Origin: Phascolarctobacterium sp.
Lineage (GTDB): Bacteria; Bacillota; Negativicutes; Acidaminococcales; Acidaminococcaceae
NCBI GenBank assembly: GCA_003150755.1
Contig: QAMT01000023.1
Span: 248,001 to 312,000 of the forward strand
Direction: 5' to 3'
DNA length: 64,000 nucleotides
A program made the position numbers and the translations under genes. How positions within the stretch are numbered: the first letter of the stretch is position 1; each line of letters starts with the position of its first letter. The notes below the pieces were generated by a model. It searched no databases. It had not been told where the DNA came from and was given only the letters and a program-made list of their open reading frames with translations. Below are positions 7,893 through 17,584 of the stretch, piece by piece.

Positions 7893-8822
7893 TTATAATA
7901 TAGCTTTCCAAAAATCTGCTATTTTTAAACGTATTATTTGTCTCGTTATCGATTTGCCTTTCATATTTTTAGAAGGTTGAGGCATAATAGCATCAGCAAA
8001 AGCTGTTTTCTTTAAACATTTATAATACATATCATTAAATCCATTATATTCACTAAACTCCCAAGGTTTATACCGCCCAGCATAATGAATAATTCCCGGA
8101 TTCTTTTTTGCTTCTAATGCACTCTTCCTGTATATATTATTAAATAAAACCTTAGGGAATAAATTAAATACAGGTGGTATTATATTCCATCTTAAATCTA
8201 ATATTTTCCATTTATACATAAAAAGTTTATTAAGTGCATCTTGGTCATGATGCGGGAATTGATTATTATTTATAATTTCCAATATTTTAGAGAAATATTT
8301 TTTTTCTCTCCATTTTTTTAAATTTACAACTAAAACCCCAGAATTAAAATATTTTTCACCGACAGGTAAACCTATAACTCTTTCTTTTTGTTTGCATAAT
8401 CTTGAAGATGCCATAATACCATAATCTGGCACAGCCCCCAACGGCAAGTCTTCTAAATCAGTATTCCATAATATTTTTATATCATCATATACAAGTAAAT
8501 CAACATCCAAATATAAAACTTTTTCAATATTATCAGGCAAAATATCAGCTAAAGCAAGTCTAAAATAAGCAGCCTTGCTTACATGCCCACTTAAATAAAC
8601 ATTATTAAAATTTTTTTCAGGAACATTAATAAAATGTATTTCTGCTTTAAAAAATTCAGCCGTTCTTTTTAATTTGATTATTTTATCATTTGATATATTA
8701 TCATTAACTATAAAATAGCGTATTTGTTCTTTTGTATGCGCCATAATTGAAGCTATAACAACCGCAATATGTTGGGCATAATTATCATCAGATGCAAACA
8801 CAATATTTATCTTATTACTCAT
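7893..8822 (-). CDS. Family 8 glycosyltransferase (LPS galactosyl/glucosyltransferase-like)
   Basis: A 309-residue cytoplasmic retaining GT-A enzyme resembling WaaI/WaaJ-type LPS core transferases. It uses a UDP-hexose and a metal ion. Motifs are NIVFASDDNYAQH at the N-terminus, YLDVDLLVYDD (DxD, Asp106 and Asp108), YFNSGVLVVNLKKWR, HHDQDALN and IIHYAGRYKPW, in the order expected for GT8. Start has an AGGGATG Shine-Dalgarno. It lies at the left end of the divergent region with the EptA-like gene. The exact donor and acceptor cannot be read from sequence. Confidence 0.88.
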   Translation of the reverse strand: MSNKINIVFASDDNYAQHIAVVIASIMAHTKEQIRYFIVNDNISNDKIIKLKRTAEFFKAEIHFINVPEKNFNNVYLSGHVSKAAYFRLALADILPDNIEKVLYLDVDLLVYDDIKILWNTDLEDLPLGAVPDYGIMASSRLCKQKERVIGLPVGEKYFNSGVLVVNLKKWREKKYFSKILEIINNNQFPHHDQDALNKLFMYKWKILDLRWNIIPPVFNLFPKVLFNNIYRKSALEAKKNPGIIHYAGRYKPWEFSEYNGFNDMYYKCLKKTAFADAIMPQPSKNMKGKSITRQIIRLKIADFWKAIL

Positions 8823-8904
8823 AAAATCATCCCTAATATTTTGATAATATTATTTTACCATACTTAACAACTAAACAATAGTAACTTTACTTATATCTTC
8901 AAAA

Positions 8905-8926
8905 AATCTATAATATATTATAGATT
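8905..8926. promoter_or_regulatory. Perfect 22-bp palindrome upstream of the EptA-like gene
   Basis: AATCTATAATA is followed directly by its exact reverse complement TATTATAGATT, with no spacer. It lies about 28 bp before the start codon at 8955, inside the divergent promoter region. It could be an operator or simply an AT-rich promoter with symmetric -10 elements. Confidence 0.4.
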
Positions 8927-8954
8927 AGAAAATTATAGAAAAAGAGGTTAACAA

Positions 8955-10733
8955 ATGAATTTGAAATATTTATATTTAATGTTGCTTTTATATATTTTGC
9001 CTTATTGCTATTATCTTTTTATATCGCATGGTTTAGGACATAAAGCAATATATTTGCAACTACGTCGTTTTCTGCCATGTTCTATTTTAGCAGTTTTACC
9101 TATTGGATTAGCTAATATCCCTGCAAATTCATCTTTGTTTTTATCTGATTTTATTATTGGATTACTCTGGATAGTTGTATACCCATTTTTATATTTTCTT
9201 ACATATCATAAAAATTCTTCTGATTTTGGTTTTCATTTTGATACTGTTTTTGGTCTTTATATAATTGCTTGGCTTACTTCTTTAAAAATATTAATTTCCC
9301 AATTCAATTTCTTGACAATTCCTCTACTTTTATTGGTATCAATCTTCGAAATTATTCTTTTCCTTATTCCATTAATCCAAGTACTTTATTATATTGTTTA
9401 CAAAATTTGTATTAATGATACTGCCATCGCGCTATTTTTTGAAACCGACCACAATGAGAGTATTGAATTTTATAAATCTTTACCAAAATCATTGCAAATA
9501 TTATTGCCTGTAATAATTATTAGTATATGTTCCACATTTATATACTCTAATTTATATAATACTTATGCATTTTTATTGGATGGATGGGAACTATACTGTA
9601 TCATAGCTATAATGTTATTTTTAACTTATTATCTATGGAATCCTAAAAAAGGAGTTTTTATAAGAACTGGATTTATTGAACTTTTCTTAGACGTAAAAAA
9701 ATATCTTAAAGAAACAAAAAAATATAAAGATCTTCATAAAGAACGTTTTCAGCAATTAACTGTACACCCATCTACGCCACAATTTGCTAATCCATCAACA
9801 ATAATAATGGTAATAGGAGAATCAGCATCCCGCGATTACATGCATGCTTTTTCAAACTATAAAGAAAATACAACACCTTGGTTAAGCAGTCAAAAAGATA
9901 ATAAAAATTTCATAATTTTTCCAAATATCTATGCATGTAAAGATATGACCGTTCCCGTTTTAGAATGTGTTTTAACAGAACGTAATCAATATAACAATTA
10001 CAAATTTTATAATTCATGTTCTATTATAGATATTGCCAAAAAAGCAGGCTATAAAACATACTGGTTCAGTAATCAAGGCCATATTGGCAGTGCCGAAACT
10101 GCCATAACTTTAGTAGCAAACACTGCTGACAAAGCTGAATGGACAAAACAAAATTTAAATCAAGTGCAATATGATGGTGCTTTATTAGAAAATCTTAAAA
10201 CTGTTAACCATAATGAAAATAATTTTATAGTTTTACATTTGATGGGTAGTCACTTTAACTTTATCAACAGATATCCACAATCATTTGCAAAATTCAGCCA
10301 ACCGAATAAGTATGACTTGATTCCTAACTATCTGGACTCAATTGCTTACACTGATTATGTTTTACAACAAATTACAGACTTCGCTAAACAAAAGCTTAAT
10401 TTACAAACATTACTATACTTTTCTGACCATGCAACAATACCTGACAAACGTAGATCTCCAAAATTTGAAGGCTTTGCGACAGTAAGGATTCCTATGTTTG
10501 CTTATTTTTCTGATAAATATATAAAAAAATACCCTGAAACTTATTCAATTCTATCTAATCATAAAAATAATTATTTTACAAACGACCTTATTTATGACTT
10601 AATGTGTGGAATATTGAACATATCTTCTAACCATTATGATGAAACAAACAGCTTGACCTCTCAAAATTATAAGTATACTCGAGAAACATTGAAAACAGAT
10701 CTGGGAAATAAATGGATAAAAGACGATAAATAA
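8955..10733 (+). CDS. Phosphoethanolamine transferase (EptA/CptA-like, sulfatase fold)
   Basis: A 592-residue inner-membrane enzyme with about five N-terminal spans (to about residue 220) and a periplasmic alkaline-phosphatase-fold domain (about 275-570). Family features are VIGESASRDYMHAFSNYKENTTPW, ACKDMTVPVLECVLTE (Thr in the nucleophile position), TYWFSNQGHIGS, LHLMGSHFNFINRYP and FSDHATIPD (zinc His/Asp). Such enzymes move phosphoethanolamine from phosphatidylethanolamine to lipid A or core sugars, lowering negative charge and polymyxin sensitivity. Preceded by AGAGG eight bases upstream. It is transcribed opposite to its neighbours and closed by a bidirectional terminator. Confidence 0.85.
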   Translation: MNLKYLYLMLLLYILPYCYYLFISHGLGHKAIYLQLRRFLPCSILAVLPIGLANIPANSSLFLSDFIIGLLWIVVYPFLYFLTYHKNSSDFGFHFDTVFGLYIIAWLTSLKILISQFNFLTIPLLLLVSIFEIILFLIPLIQVLYYIVYKICINDTAIALFFETDHNESIEFYKSLPKSLQILLPVIIISICSTFIYSNLYNTYAFLLDGWELYCIIAIMLFLTYYLWNPKKGVFIRTGFIELFLDVKKYLKETKKYKDLHKERFQQLTVHPSTPQFANPSTIIMVIGESASRDYMHAFSNYKENTTPWLSSQKDNKNFIIFPNIYACKDMTVPVLECVLTERNQYNNYKFYNSCSIIDIAKKAGYKTYWFSNQGHIGSAETAITLVANTADKAEWTKQNLNQVQYDGALLENLKTVNHNENNFIVLHLMGSHFNFINRYPQSFAKFSQPNKYDLIPNYLDSIAYTDYVLQQITDFAKQKLNLQTLLYFSDHATIPDKRRSPKFEGFATVRIPMFAYFSDKYIKKYPETYSILSNHKNNYFTNDLIYDLMCGILNISSNHYDETNSLTSQNYKYTRETLKTDLGNKWIKDDK

Positions 10734-10776
10734 AAATACAGCGGACAATACGAAAATTTGTCCGCTGTATTTTTAT
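10733..10776. terminator. Bidirectional terminator between convergent genes
   Basis: AAAATACAGCGGACA and TGTCCGCTGTATTTT form a near-perfect 15-bp stem with A-runs on one side and T-runs on the other, serving both the EptA-like gene and the acetyltransferase. Confidence 0.85.
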
Positions 10777-11273
10777 ATTTTTAAAATGTCCTGACGGCAT
10801 ATAATAACAGAATTTGCAGGAATATCTTTATAAACAATCACACCTGCACCAATTACGCTATTTGCTCCTATATGTACTCCTTTTAATATTATACTATTGC
10901 TTGCAATCCAGCAATTATCTTCTATTATTATTTCTTTTGAAGAAAACCCCTGTTCACATATCGGTATTGATAAATCATTATATTTATGATTATGATCATA
11001 AATTTTTACATTTTCGCCAAAAATACAATTATTTCCAATTTTAATCAATTCTCTTGCTGTAATCGAACAATTAAGATTAAAAAAACAATTCTTCCCTATT
11101 TGCACGAATCCTTTATCTTCAATAAATACATGAAATCCTTCTCTAAAATGAAATTTTTTAAATTTGAATTGTGAACCATACTGACACCATAAAGAAAATA
11201 TTTTTAACCTTCTGTATAAAGTATTTTTTAATCGCATTACGTGTTTAGAAAATAGCCTAATAAACTTCATCAT
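10773..11273 (-). CDS. Acyltransferase with left-handed beta-helix (hexapeptide repeat, WbbJ/LbH type)
   Basis: A 166-residue protein with repeated hexapeptide units, for example IGKNCFFNLNCSI, IGNNCIFGENVKI, IEDNCWIASNSII and IGANSVIGAGVIV, ending DIPANSVI. These form the left-handed helix of O-acetyltransferases that use acetyl-CoA. The catalytic His is within YDHNHKY. Its ATG overlaps the stop region of the preceding glycosyltransferase (11273), so the two are translationally coupled. It probably acetylates a sugar of the surface polysaccharide. Confidence 0.82.
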   Translation of the reverse strand: MMKFIRLFSKHVMRLKNTLYRRLKIFSLWCQYGSQFKFKKFHFREGFHVFIEDKGFVQIGKNCFFNLNCSITARELIKIGNNCIFGENVKIYDHNHKYNDLSIPICEQGFSSKEIIIEDNCWIASNSIILKGVHIGANSVIGAGVIVYKDIPANSVIICRQDILKI

Positions 11274-12028
11274 TATACCTTACCCTTATATAATTCATAT
11301 AATTTGCTGTATTTTAATAAAATATAAGTAGCATGAAATGAACTTGAATATAATCCGCTCCAACCATCTAAAAATCCTAATTGTATAATATAAGCTCTCA
11401 AAAATCCATAAAAAGCATGAAAGAACGCACTGCTTATATTTGTACTTTTCCCCTTTATGTAAGCATCTTCTGCCCAAATAGAAGTATACTTTCCTGCTTT
11501 TTCCCACCAGTCCTGCCAGTTTTCATATGTATAATGTTCAATATAACCATTTAAACATTCTTTTTGCGAATTGCATATCGGGCGTTCATGAACTTTATTT
11601 TCCCAATGCACACTATCGGTTTTAAACATGCGCACAACTTCATCGGGCTTAAATATGCCATGCTTATATTCAAAACCAAAAGCATGAATTTTTCGCATCA
11701 TAGAGTATTGTTTATTTTCATTTCTTTTTAAAACAGTCTGTATTGAATCTATAAGCTCAGTATCTAAAAACTCGTCAGCATCTAAATATAATACCCATGG
11801 CGTTTTTACATGCTGCAACGCAAAATTCCGCTGTGCAGAAAAATCGTTATCCCATTCTCGAAAAACAACTTCTGCTCCGCAAGCATTAGCTATATCGACT
11901 GTTTTATCAGTACTGCCAGAATCTATCACTAAAATATCAGCAACACATTTTTGCGCATTTTCAATTACTTGTTTTATCGTTTTTTCTTCATTTTTAGTTA
12001 AAATAACAACCGTTAAATATTTCGCCAT
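11273..12028 (-). CDS. Family 2 glycosyltransferase (WaaE/KdtX-like)
   Basis: A 251-residue GT-A glycosyltransferase with an N-terminal TVVILTKNEEKTI, VIDSGSTDKTVDIA and YLDADEFLD (DxD), followed by MRKIHAFG and WENKVHER. This is the layout of WaaE/LgtF-type enzymes that add glucose to LPS heptose I, but other acceptors are possible. GAGGAG lies seven bases before the ATG. Its last base is shared with the start of the acetyltransferase gene. Confidence 0.82.
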   Translation of the reverse strand: MAKYLTVVILTKNEEKTIKQVIENAQKCVADILVIDSGSTDKTVDIANACGAEVVFREWDNDFSAQRNFALQHVKTPWVLYLDADEFLDTELIDSIQTVLKRNENKQYSMMRKIHAFGFEYKHGIFKPDEVVRMFKTDSVHWENKVHERPICNSQKECLNGYIEHYTYENWQDWWEKAGKYTSIWAEDAYIKGKSTNISSAFFHAFYGFLRAYIIQLGFLDGWSGLYSSSFHATYILLKYSKLYELYKGKV

Positions 12029-12102
12029 ATAAACTCCTCAATAGTTTAAAACTTGAACTAAAAATATATTCCGACAAACTATCTCTATATATTAATAATT
12101 TA

Positions 12103-13056
12103 TCATTTTGTATTCAACTTATTTATAAAAAACATTTTAACTCTATATCGCCAATATTTTAACCTATCTTTATATGAACAAATTTTTCTAGCGCAAATTG
12201 TTTGATAACATTCTTCAACAATATTTATATCATCAAACTGTATACTATAAATAAATTGATCTCTCTTTTCATAATTATAAACTTTATTAAAATATACTTT
12301 CTTATATTCTTCATCATCAAATAACTCTATTATTGCTCTTGCCAAAATTATAAAATTATTACTTCTTAAAATTAATTCATTTATTGTCCGTTTCATATGT
12401 GAATGGCTTGACTGCCTTACTACATACTTATAAACAAAATTATTTATTCTCCCATATGGATAATAATATGCCATTGGAAGCAAAATTTGAAAATTTTGAT
12501 CTTCACTGCTTTCAAAAATTTGTTTTTCAGGATAAATATTAAACAAGCATTCCAATCTTACCATATAAATTCCAGGTAAAGTACTATATTTCCCAGAAAA
12601 ATATAAATTTTCTACCCAATTATCATCAGTTGAATTATATTGTAAATCAATAACCTTATTTAAATTTTTTTCATCAACAACTTTACATTTACCAGCAACC
12701 ATCCCCTTATCCGGATTTTTTTCAAGATACTCAACTCTTACTTTTATACTATCTTTCTCTAAAATATCATCACTATCAGGCCATATCAAATATTTGCCAG
12801 TTACTATTTTCAATCCTTGATTTACAGCCGCTGCCTGTCCAGCATTTTTTTGATAAATATATATAAATTTAAATCCTCGTCGTTGAAATTGATTTTGATA
12901 ACTTAAAGCAATTTGTTCCGTTTTATCATTTGAACCATCATTTATCAAAATAAATTCTACATTATTATAAGTTTGTTCTAATAAAGAATCCATATATCGC
13001 GCTAAATAACTTTCTCCATTATAGCATGGAGTTATCACAGATACTAAAGGTTCCAC
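12103..13056 (-). CDS. Family 2 glycosyltransferase
   Basis: A 317-residue GT-A enzyme. SVITPCYNGESYL, FILINDGSNDKTEQIA, NAGQAAAVNQGL and WPDSDDILEKDSI give the nucleotide-sugar and metal binding motifs in order, with a family-typical helical C-terminal half. The start is GTG at 13056 in the arrangement TAGTG, overlapping the stop of rfbD, so it belongs to the rhamnose operon and is probably a rhamnosyltransferase or extends a rhamnose-containing unit. Donor not determinable. Confidence 0.82.
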   Translation of the reverse strand: MEPLVSVITPCYNGESYLARYMDSLLEQTYNNVEFILINDGSNDKTEQIALSYQNQFQRRGFKFIYIYQKNAGQAAAVNQGLKIVTGKYLIWPDSDDILEKDSIKVRVEYLEKNPDKGMVAGKCKVVDEKNLNKVIDLQYNSTDDNWVENLYFSGKYSTLPGIYMVRLECLFNIYPEKQIFESSEDQNFQILLPMAYYYPYGRINNFVYKYVVRQSSHSHMKRTINELILRSNNFIILARAIIELFDDEEYKKVYFNKVYNYEKRDQFIYSIQFDDINIVEECYQTICARKICSYKDRLKYWRYRVKMFFINKLNTK

Positions 13057-13898
13057 TATTGTTCTCCTCTAATAAAATTTTGTAATGCATCATTCCAATT
13101 CTGTAAACGATAGATAAAATTTATTTTTATTTTTTCTTTACTCATTTTACTATTCAGCGGTCTTTTAGCTTTTGTTTGATATTCACTACTAGTTATATTA
13201 TTTACTTTTACATTCATTTCAGCAATTCTAAAAATTTCTTTTGCAAATTCAGCCCAATTACAAATGCCTTCATTTGTTGCCTGATAGATACCATATTTTT
13301 CAGTTTGTATCATTTTGACCAATAATGGTGCTAAATCAGCAGTATAAGTTGGACTGCCAAATTGGTCTGCTACTACATTTAACTCTTTATGCTCCTTACC
13401 AAGTTTAAGCATGGTTTTCACAAAATTGTTTCCATGCTCGCCAAATACCCATGAAATACGCACAACAAAGTATTTCTCCAATATTTTTTGTACTGCTTGC
13501 TCGCCCAATAATTTCGTTTTGCCGTAAACATTTATTGGGTTAGGTTTATCATCAACTTCGTAAAAACCTTTTTTAGTACCGTCAAAAACATAATCTGTAC
13601 TAATGTAAATCATTTTGGCATTTATTTTTTTACAAATTTCTGCAATATTCTCTGTTGCAGACGCATTTACGAGATAACATAATCCTTGTTCATCTTCAGC
13701 CTTGTCAACAGCAGTATAAGCTGCACAATGTATTATAGCCTCTGGATTGTAATCTACAATAAATTTTTCTGTCGCTTCAAAATTAATTATATCAAAATCT
13801 TGGCGCGTTGCGCCATAACATTCTATTTTCTGCTTTTGTAATTCTTTTACAACATCATATCCAAGTTGCCCATTAGCTCCAGTAACTAAAACTTTCAT
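13056..13898 (-). CDS. rfbD: dTDP-4-dehydrorhamnose reductase
   Basis: A 280-residue extended short-chain dehydrogenase performing the last step of dTDP-L-rhamnose synthesis. Seen are VTGANGQLGYDV (dinucleotide binding), IHCAAYTAVDKAE, YISTDYVFDGTKKGFY, YGKTKLLGEQAV (catalytic Tyr and Lys) and RISWVFGEHGNNF. It overlaps rfbB by four bases (ATGA) and the following glycosyltransferase by one base. Codon use is AT-rich, unlike rfbB. Confidence 0.93.
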   Translation of the reverse strand: MKVLVTGANGQLGYDVVKELQKQKIECYGATRQDFDIINFEATEKFIVDYNPEAIIHCAAYTAVDKAEDEQGLCYLVNASATENIAEICKKINAKMIYISTDYVFDGTKKGFYEVDDKPNPINVYGKTKLLGEQAVQKILEKYFVVRISWVFGEHGNNFVKTMLKLGKEHKELNVVADQFGSPTYTADLAPLLVKMIQTEKYGIYQATNEGICNWAEFAKEIFRIAEMNVKVNNITSSEYQTKAKRPLNSKMSKEKIKINFIYRLQNWNDALQNFIRGEQ

Positions 13899-14917
13899 AA
13901 TTTATCACCGTACATTTTTTCGTAATACTTTTTATATTCGCCGCTTATAATCTCCTGCCACCAGTCTTTGTTAGTCAAATACCACTCTATCGTTTTTGCT
14001 ATGCCGTCTTCAAACTTTGTCTGCGGCAGCCAGCCCAGCTCGTTGTGTATTTTCGTCGGGTCAATCGCATAACGCCGGTCGTGACCCGGACGGTCTTTTA
14101 CAAAAGTTATCAACTCTTCACTTTTGCCCAAAGCTTTTAAAATAATTTTCACAACATCTAAATTGCTTTTTTCGTTGTGCCCGCCTACGTTATAAACTTC
14201 GCCTTCACGCCCGCAGCGGACTATTAAATCTATCGCGCTACAATGGTCGGCTACATACAACCAGTCGCGCACGTTAGCGCCGTCACCGTAAACCGGCAGC
14301 GGCTTATTATGCAAGGCGTTGATAATCATCAAAGGTATCAGCTTTTCCGGAAAATGATACGGCCCGTAATTGTTGCTGCAACGAGAAATCGTCACCGGCA
14401 AACCGTAGGTTCTGTGATATGCAAGCACCAGCAAATCCGCACTCGCCTTGCTGGCAGAATACGGGCTTGACGTGTGCAGCGGCGTCATTTCCGTAAAGAA
14501 TGAATCCGGCCTGTCCAGCGGCAAATCGCCATACACTTCATCCGTGCTAACCTGATGATAACGCTTAATGCCATACTTGCGGCAGGCATCCATTAACACG
14601 CCCGTACCGATAACATTGGTCTTTAAAAACAGCTCCGGCTCTAAAATGCTGCGGTCAACGTGGCTTTCTGCCGCAAAGTTTACCACAACGTCAGGCTTTT
14701 CTGCTTCAAACAAGCTGTAAACAAAATCACGGTCAGCAATATCGCCACGCACAAATTTAAAATTTGGCTGCTTCATCGCACCCTTCAAGCTGCTTAAATT
14801 GCCTGCATAAGTCAGCTTATCCAGGCAAACAAATTCATCCTCCGGATGCTGCGCCAATTCATAATATATAAAATTACTGCCAATAAACCCGGCTCCGCCG
14901 GTAATGATGAGTTTCAT
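13895..14917 (-). CDS. rfbB: dTDP-glucose 4,6-dehydratase
   Basis: A 340-residue NAD-dependent dehydratase, the second step of the dTDP-rhamnose pathway. ITGGAGFIGSNFI, NFAAESHVDRSI, VSTDEVYGDLP, SPYSASKASADLLV (Tyr-xxx-Lys) and SRCSNNYGPYHFPEKLIP are characteristic. It is clearly richer in G+C than the flanking genes of the same operon and resembles the composition of the hem and LPS-core genes, suggesting a different history for this gene inside the AT-rich island. Start is ATG at 14917, two bases after the stop of the upstream gene. Confidence 0.95.
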   Translation of the reverse strand: MKLIITGGAGFIGSNFIYYELAQHPEDEFVCLDKLTYAGNLSSLKGAMKQPNFKFVRGDIADRDFVYSLFEAEKPDVVVNFAAESHVDRSILEPELFLKTNVIGTGVLMDACRKYGIKRYHQVSTDEVYGDLPLDRPDSFFTEMTPLHTSSPYSASKASADLLVLAYHRTYGLPVTISRCSNNYGPYHFPEKLIPLMIINALHNKPLPVYGDGANVRDWLYVADHCSAIDLIVRCGREGEVYNVGGHNEKSNLDVVKIILKALGKSEELITFVKDRPGHDRRYAIDPTKIHNELGWLPQTKFEDGIAKTIEWYLTNKDWWQEIISGEYKKYYEKMYGDKL

Positions 14918-14919
14918 TT

Positions 14920-15861
14920 TTAACCTTTCTTGCCAAAAAAATTCTCTATCCAGCTTTTTAATGAATATCTTTCCTTTATATTGTTAGGTACAAGCTCATA
15001 TGGAAGCTCCAAAAAGTGTTTTATTTTATCATAATTATTGTCCAAAATAAAAATATTATTAGGATTATAAAAATCATAATTTTTTATATTTTTATTATTA
15101 GTTATTAACTTTTTATCAAGATATAAAGCTTCCATAGTACGCAAAGTATACCCAGTTTGACCTTTTTGCAGTAATTCTAAAATGCAATTTGCCTGTTTCG
15201 TTTCTTCTAAAATATCATCATATGAAATTTCCTTTTTTAATAAATCTAAACCTACTAAATCATCCGCTTTGAAATTATAGTTTTTACTTTTTTCTAATAA
15301 AATTCTAAATTTGAAACTAATATTCTCGTTAATAAAGAACTTTTTTATCTTTATTATCTCTAATATTCTATTTTTATCAGAGCCACAAAAGTAACAATCA
15401 TATTTTATCTCAGTTTGACTATTTTTTATTCTATTTAAATATGAAACCGGTTGATGATTATAATATAAGTTATATTTCTTACAATCTCCTTCATCAAAAG
15501 AATAGATATCTACATTCATACTTTTTAACTTTTTTATTTGCAATTCATAATTTTTATTTACTGGTGTCCATAAATAGACTTTTACTATACAATGGTTATT
15601 ATACTTTCTAATATATTCAATAATATCAGCCATCTTATTATTTTCAGAAATAATTATTTTATTATGAGACTCAACATCTTGCTTTGTAAAACCATATAAT
15701 ATGTTTGTTTTATTTACTAATGACAATAATTTAAATTTTCTTACAGAAAAATGATCATTCTTCCACATTGATTTAATATCTACACCAAAGCCAGCTATAG
15801 TTTTACCAACTAATGAATCACTTTTAGCTGTTAATATTAATATATCATTATAATAATACAT
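14920..15861 (-). CDS. Putative polysaccharide-biosynthesis protein, glycosyltransferase-like
   Basis: A 313-residue protein without a clear family match. YDCYFCGSDKNRILEI in the middle and, further on, ILELLQKGQTGYTLRTMEAL followed by LITNNKNI resemble the second domain of GT-B transferases (nucleotide-sugar site with a conserved Glu), so a glycosyltransferase role is inferred. No signal peptide or membrane segment. It sits between a GT4 gene (14 bp upstream) and rfbB (2 bp downstream), so it belongs to the rhamnose operon. Composition is very AT-rich. Confidence 0.55.
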   Translation of the reverse strand: MYYYNDILILTAKSDSLVGKTIAGFGVDIKSMWKNDHFSVRKFKLLSLVNKTNILYGFTKQDVESHNKIIISENNKMADIIEYIRKYNNHCIVKVYLWTPVNKNYELQIKKLKSMNVDIYSFDEGDCKKYNLYYNHQPVSYLNRIKNSQTEIKYDCYFCGSDKNRILEIIKIKKFFINENISFKFRILLEKSKNYNFKADDLVGLDLLKKEISYDDILEETKQANCILELLQKGQTGYTLRTMEALYLDKKLITNNKNIKNYDFYNPNNIFILDNNYDKIKHFLELPYELVPNNIKERYSLKSWIENFFGKKG

Positions 15862-15874
15862 AAGTAATTTTTAC

Positions 15875-17017
15875 TCATTCCTTTCGCAAATACTCTTCTA
15901 ACTTTTTTATAACAACATTCCAATTAAAAAACATGTTAATAATTATACTAGCTTTTTCACCTATTTTAATATAATCAACATCATTATTTATTATATTGCT
16001 TAAAGTATGTATAAATTGTTCTCTATTATCTACAATTTTACCAAGCTCTTCTTTATTAGCATTTATTACTTCATTAAAAGCATCACAACAGTTCATAACA
16101 ATGGAATAATTTCTAAAAAACATAGCCTCAGACAATACTATTCCCCACGATTCATATCTCGAAGGTAGCACAAATACACTCGATTTGGCATATATTTTAT
16201 ACAACACTTTTTTATCTTTAATGTTACCAGTAATTACAATTTTTTCTTTTAAAGATTCATGTCCAATTAATTTTTCATTCAACCAATCTTTAAAGCATTC
16301 TGTCATCGGTCCAACTAAATAAATCTTCCACTCATCTAATTGCTGTTCTATCTCAATTAATGATTCTATTAAAAGTTCTGTATTTTTCTGATATGTTCCC
16401 AATCTTCCTACTGTTAAAATTATTTTTTCTTTTTTTATATTACTTAAATCTATATCTACTAAATCAGAGAAAAAGCCATTTGGTAAATATTTCACTTTGC
16501 CATCAAACTTATCTAATTTATTAAGTAAATTTACATATTTATTTGTTTCAACAGTAAACAAATCAGTCCATCGCCATCGTTTTACCCCCCCGGAGTTCTT
16601 ATGTCTTTTCAGTTCTTTTTCTAATCCTGCACGTCCCATATCCAACTTTACATATGTTATAATATTGGGATTGCGTTTTTTAGCTAACCAACATAAAAAA
16701 TTAATAAATCTATGGCAATGATAAAAATTAATTACATCGTATTTACGCGCATTTAAATAAACATATTTTATAACCTGAAAATATTTAATATATCTAAGTT
16801 TTAATTTTTCTAATATCTTAGGAAATCTAATCCTGTCAAGTTTTACATATTTTTCGTAATCTTTATTACAAATAATGCCATTAGCGTCATTATATGCAAA
16901 AGTAGCTTGCCAACCACAATATTTTGCTAAGGCATAAGGAATCCCACCAACGTCTTTATATAAATGTACTTCGCTAGCATCATCATACCAAAACATTGTC
17001 AAAATTCTTTTTTTCAT
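15875..17017 (-). CDS. Family 4 glycosyltransferase
   Basis: A 380-residue GT-B glycosyltransferase. The C-terminal half has the GT4 signature: YLPNGFF, IILTVGRLGTYQKNTELLIE, WKIYLVGPM, VITGNIKDKKVLYKIYAKS and FVLPSRYESWGIVLSEAM with the ExxxxxxxE site. The N-terminal acceptor half has DVINFYHCHRFINF. A run of seven G (coding strand, 16591-16585) encodes the Gly-Gly-Val at about residue 144; loss of one G would create an immediate TAA. Part of the rhamnose operon, between rfbC and the unknown gene. Confidence 0.85.
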   Translation of the reverse strand: MKKRILTMFWYDDASEVHLYKDVGGIPYALAKYCGWQATFAYNDANGIICNKDYEKYVKLDRIRFPKILEKLKLRYIKYFQVIKYVYLNARKYDVINFYHCHRFINFLCWLAKKRNPNIITYVKLDMGRAGLEKELKRHKNSGGVKRWRWTDLFTVETNKYVNLLNKLDKFDGKVKYLPNGFFSDLVDIDLSNIKKEKIILTVGRLGTYQKNTELLIESLIEIEQQLDEWKIYLVGPMTECFKDWLNEKLIGHESLKEKIVITGNIKDKKVLYKIYAKSSVFVLPSRYESWGIVLSEAMFFRNYSIVMNCCDAFNEVINANKEELGKIVDNREQFIHTLSNIINNDVDYIKIGEKASIIINMFFNWNVVIKKLEEYLRKE

Positions 17018-17028
17018 ATTATCACCAA

Positions 17029-17574
17029 TTAAAATAATTTTAAATAATCTTTCAAAAACGGATTTATCTTATCCTTTTCAGATAATATTGGATTTTCTAT
17101 TTCCCACTTTACGCCGATGTCAGGATCATTCCAACGAATTCCTGCATCGGCTTCCGGAGCATAATAGTTATCTGCTTTATACAAAAATTCCACATCATCA
17201 GTTAATGTTACAAAGGCATGCCCAAAACCACGCGGAATTAAAAGCTGCTTTTTATTATCTTCACTCAATTCTACTGCAACCCATTGTTTAAAAGTTGGAC
17301 TGCTTCGGCGCAAATCAACAGCAACATCAAGTACAGCGCCTTTAACGCAGCGTACTAATTTCGCCTGTGCTTTATCGCCTTTTTGAAAATGTATTCCGCG
17401 CAAAGTTCCTTTGACTGTACTTTTAGAATGGTTATCCTGCACAAAGTCATAATAAAACCCTGCTTCTTCCATACTCTTTTTATTCCAGCTTTCCATAAAA
17501 AAGCCGCGGTTATCTCCAAATACTGTAGGTTCTAATATTACTACACCATCAAGTTTTGTTTTTGTTATTTTCAT
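17029..17574 (-). CDS. rfbC: dTDP-4-dehydrorhamnose 3,5-epimerase
   Basis: A 181-residue cupin-fold epimerase, third step of dTDP-L-rhamnose synthesis. FGDNRGFFMESW, GTLRGIHFQ (with the catalytic His), KLVRCVKGAVLDVAVDLRR, LLIPRGFGHAFV and YYAPEADAGIRWNDPDIGV are all family hallmarks, and the length is normal. It follows rfbA by 10 bp, consistent with the order rfbA-rfbC in one transcript. Confidence 0.95.
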   Translation of the reverse strand: MKITKTKLDGVVILEPTVFGDNRGFFMESWNKKSMEEAGFYYDFVQDNHSKSTVKGTLRGIHFQKGDKAQAKLVRCVKGAVLDVAVDLRRSSPTFKQWVAVELSEDNKKQLLIPRGFGHAFVTLTDDVEFLYKADNYYAPEADAGIRWNDPDIGVKWEIENPILSEKDKINPFLKDYLKLF

Positions 17575-17584
17575 TTTATACGCC

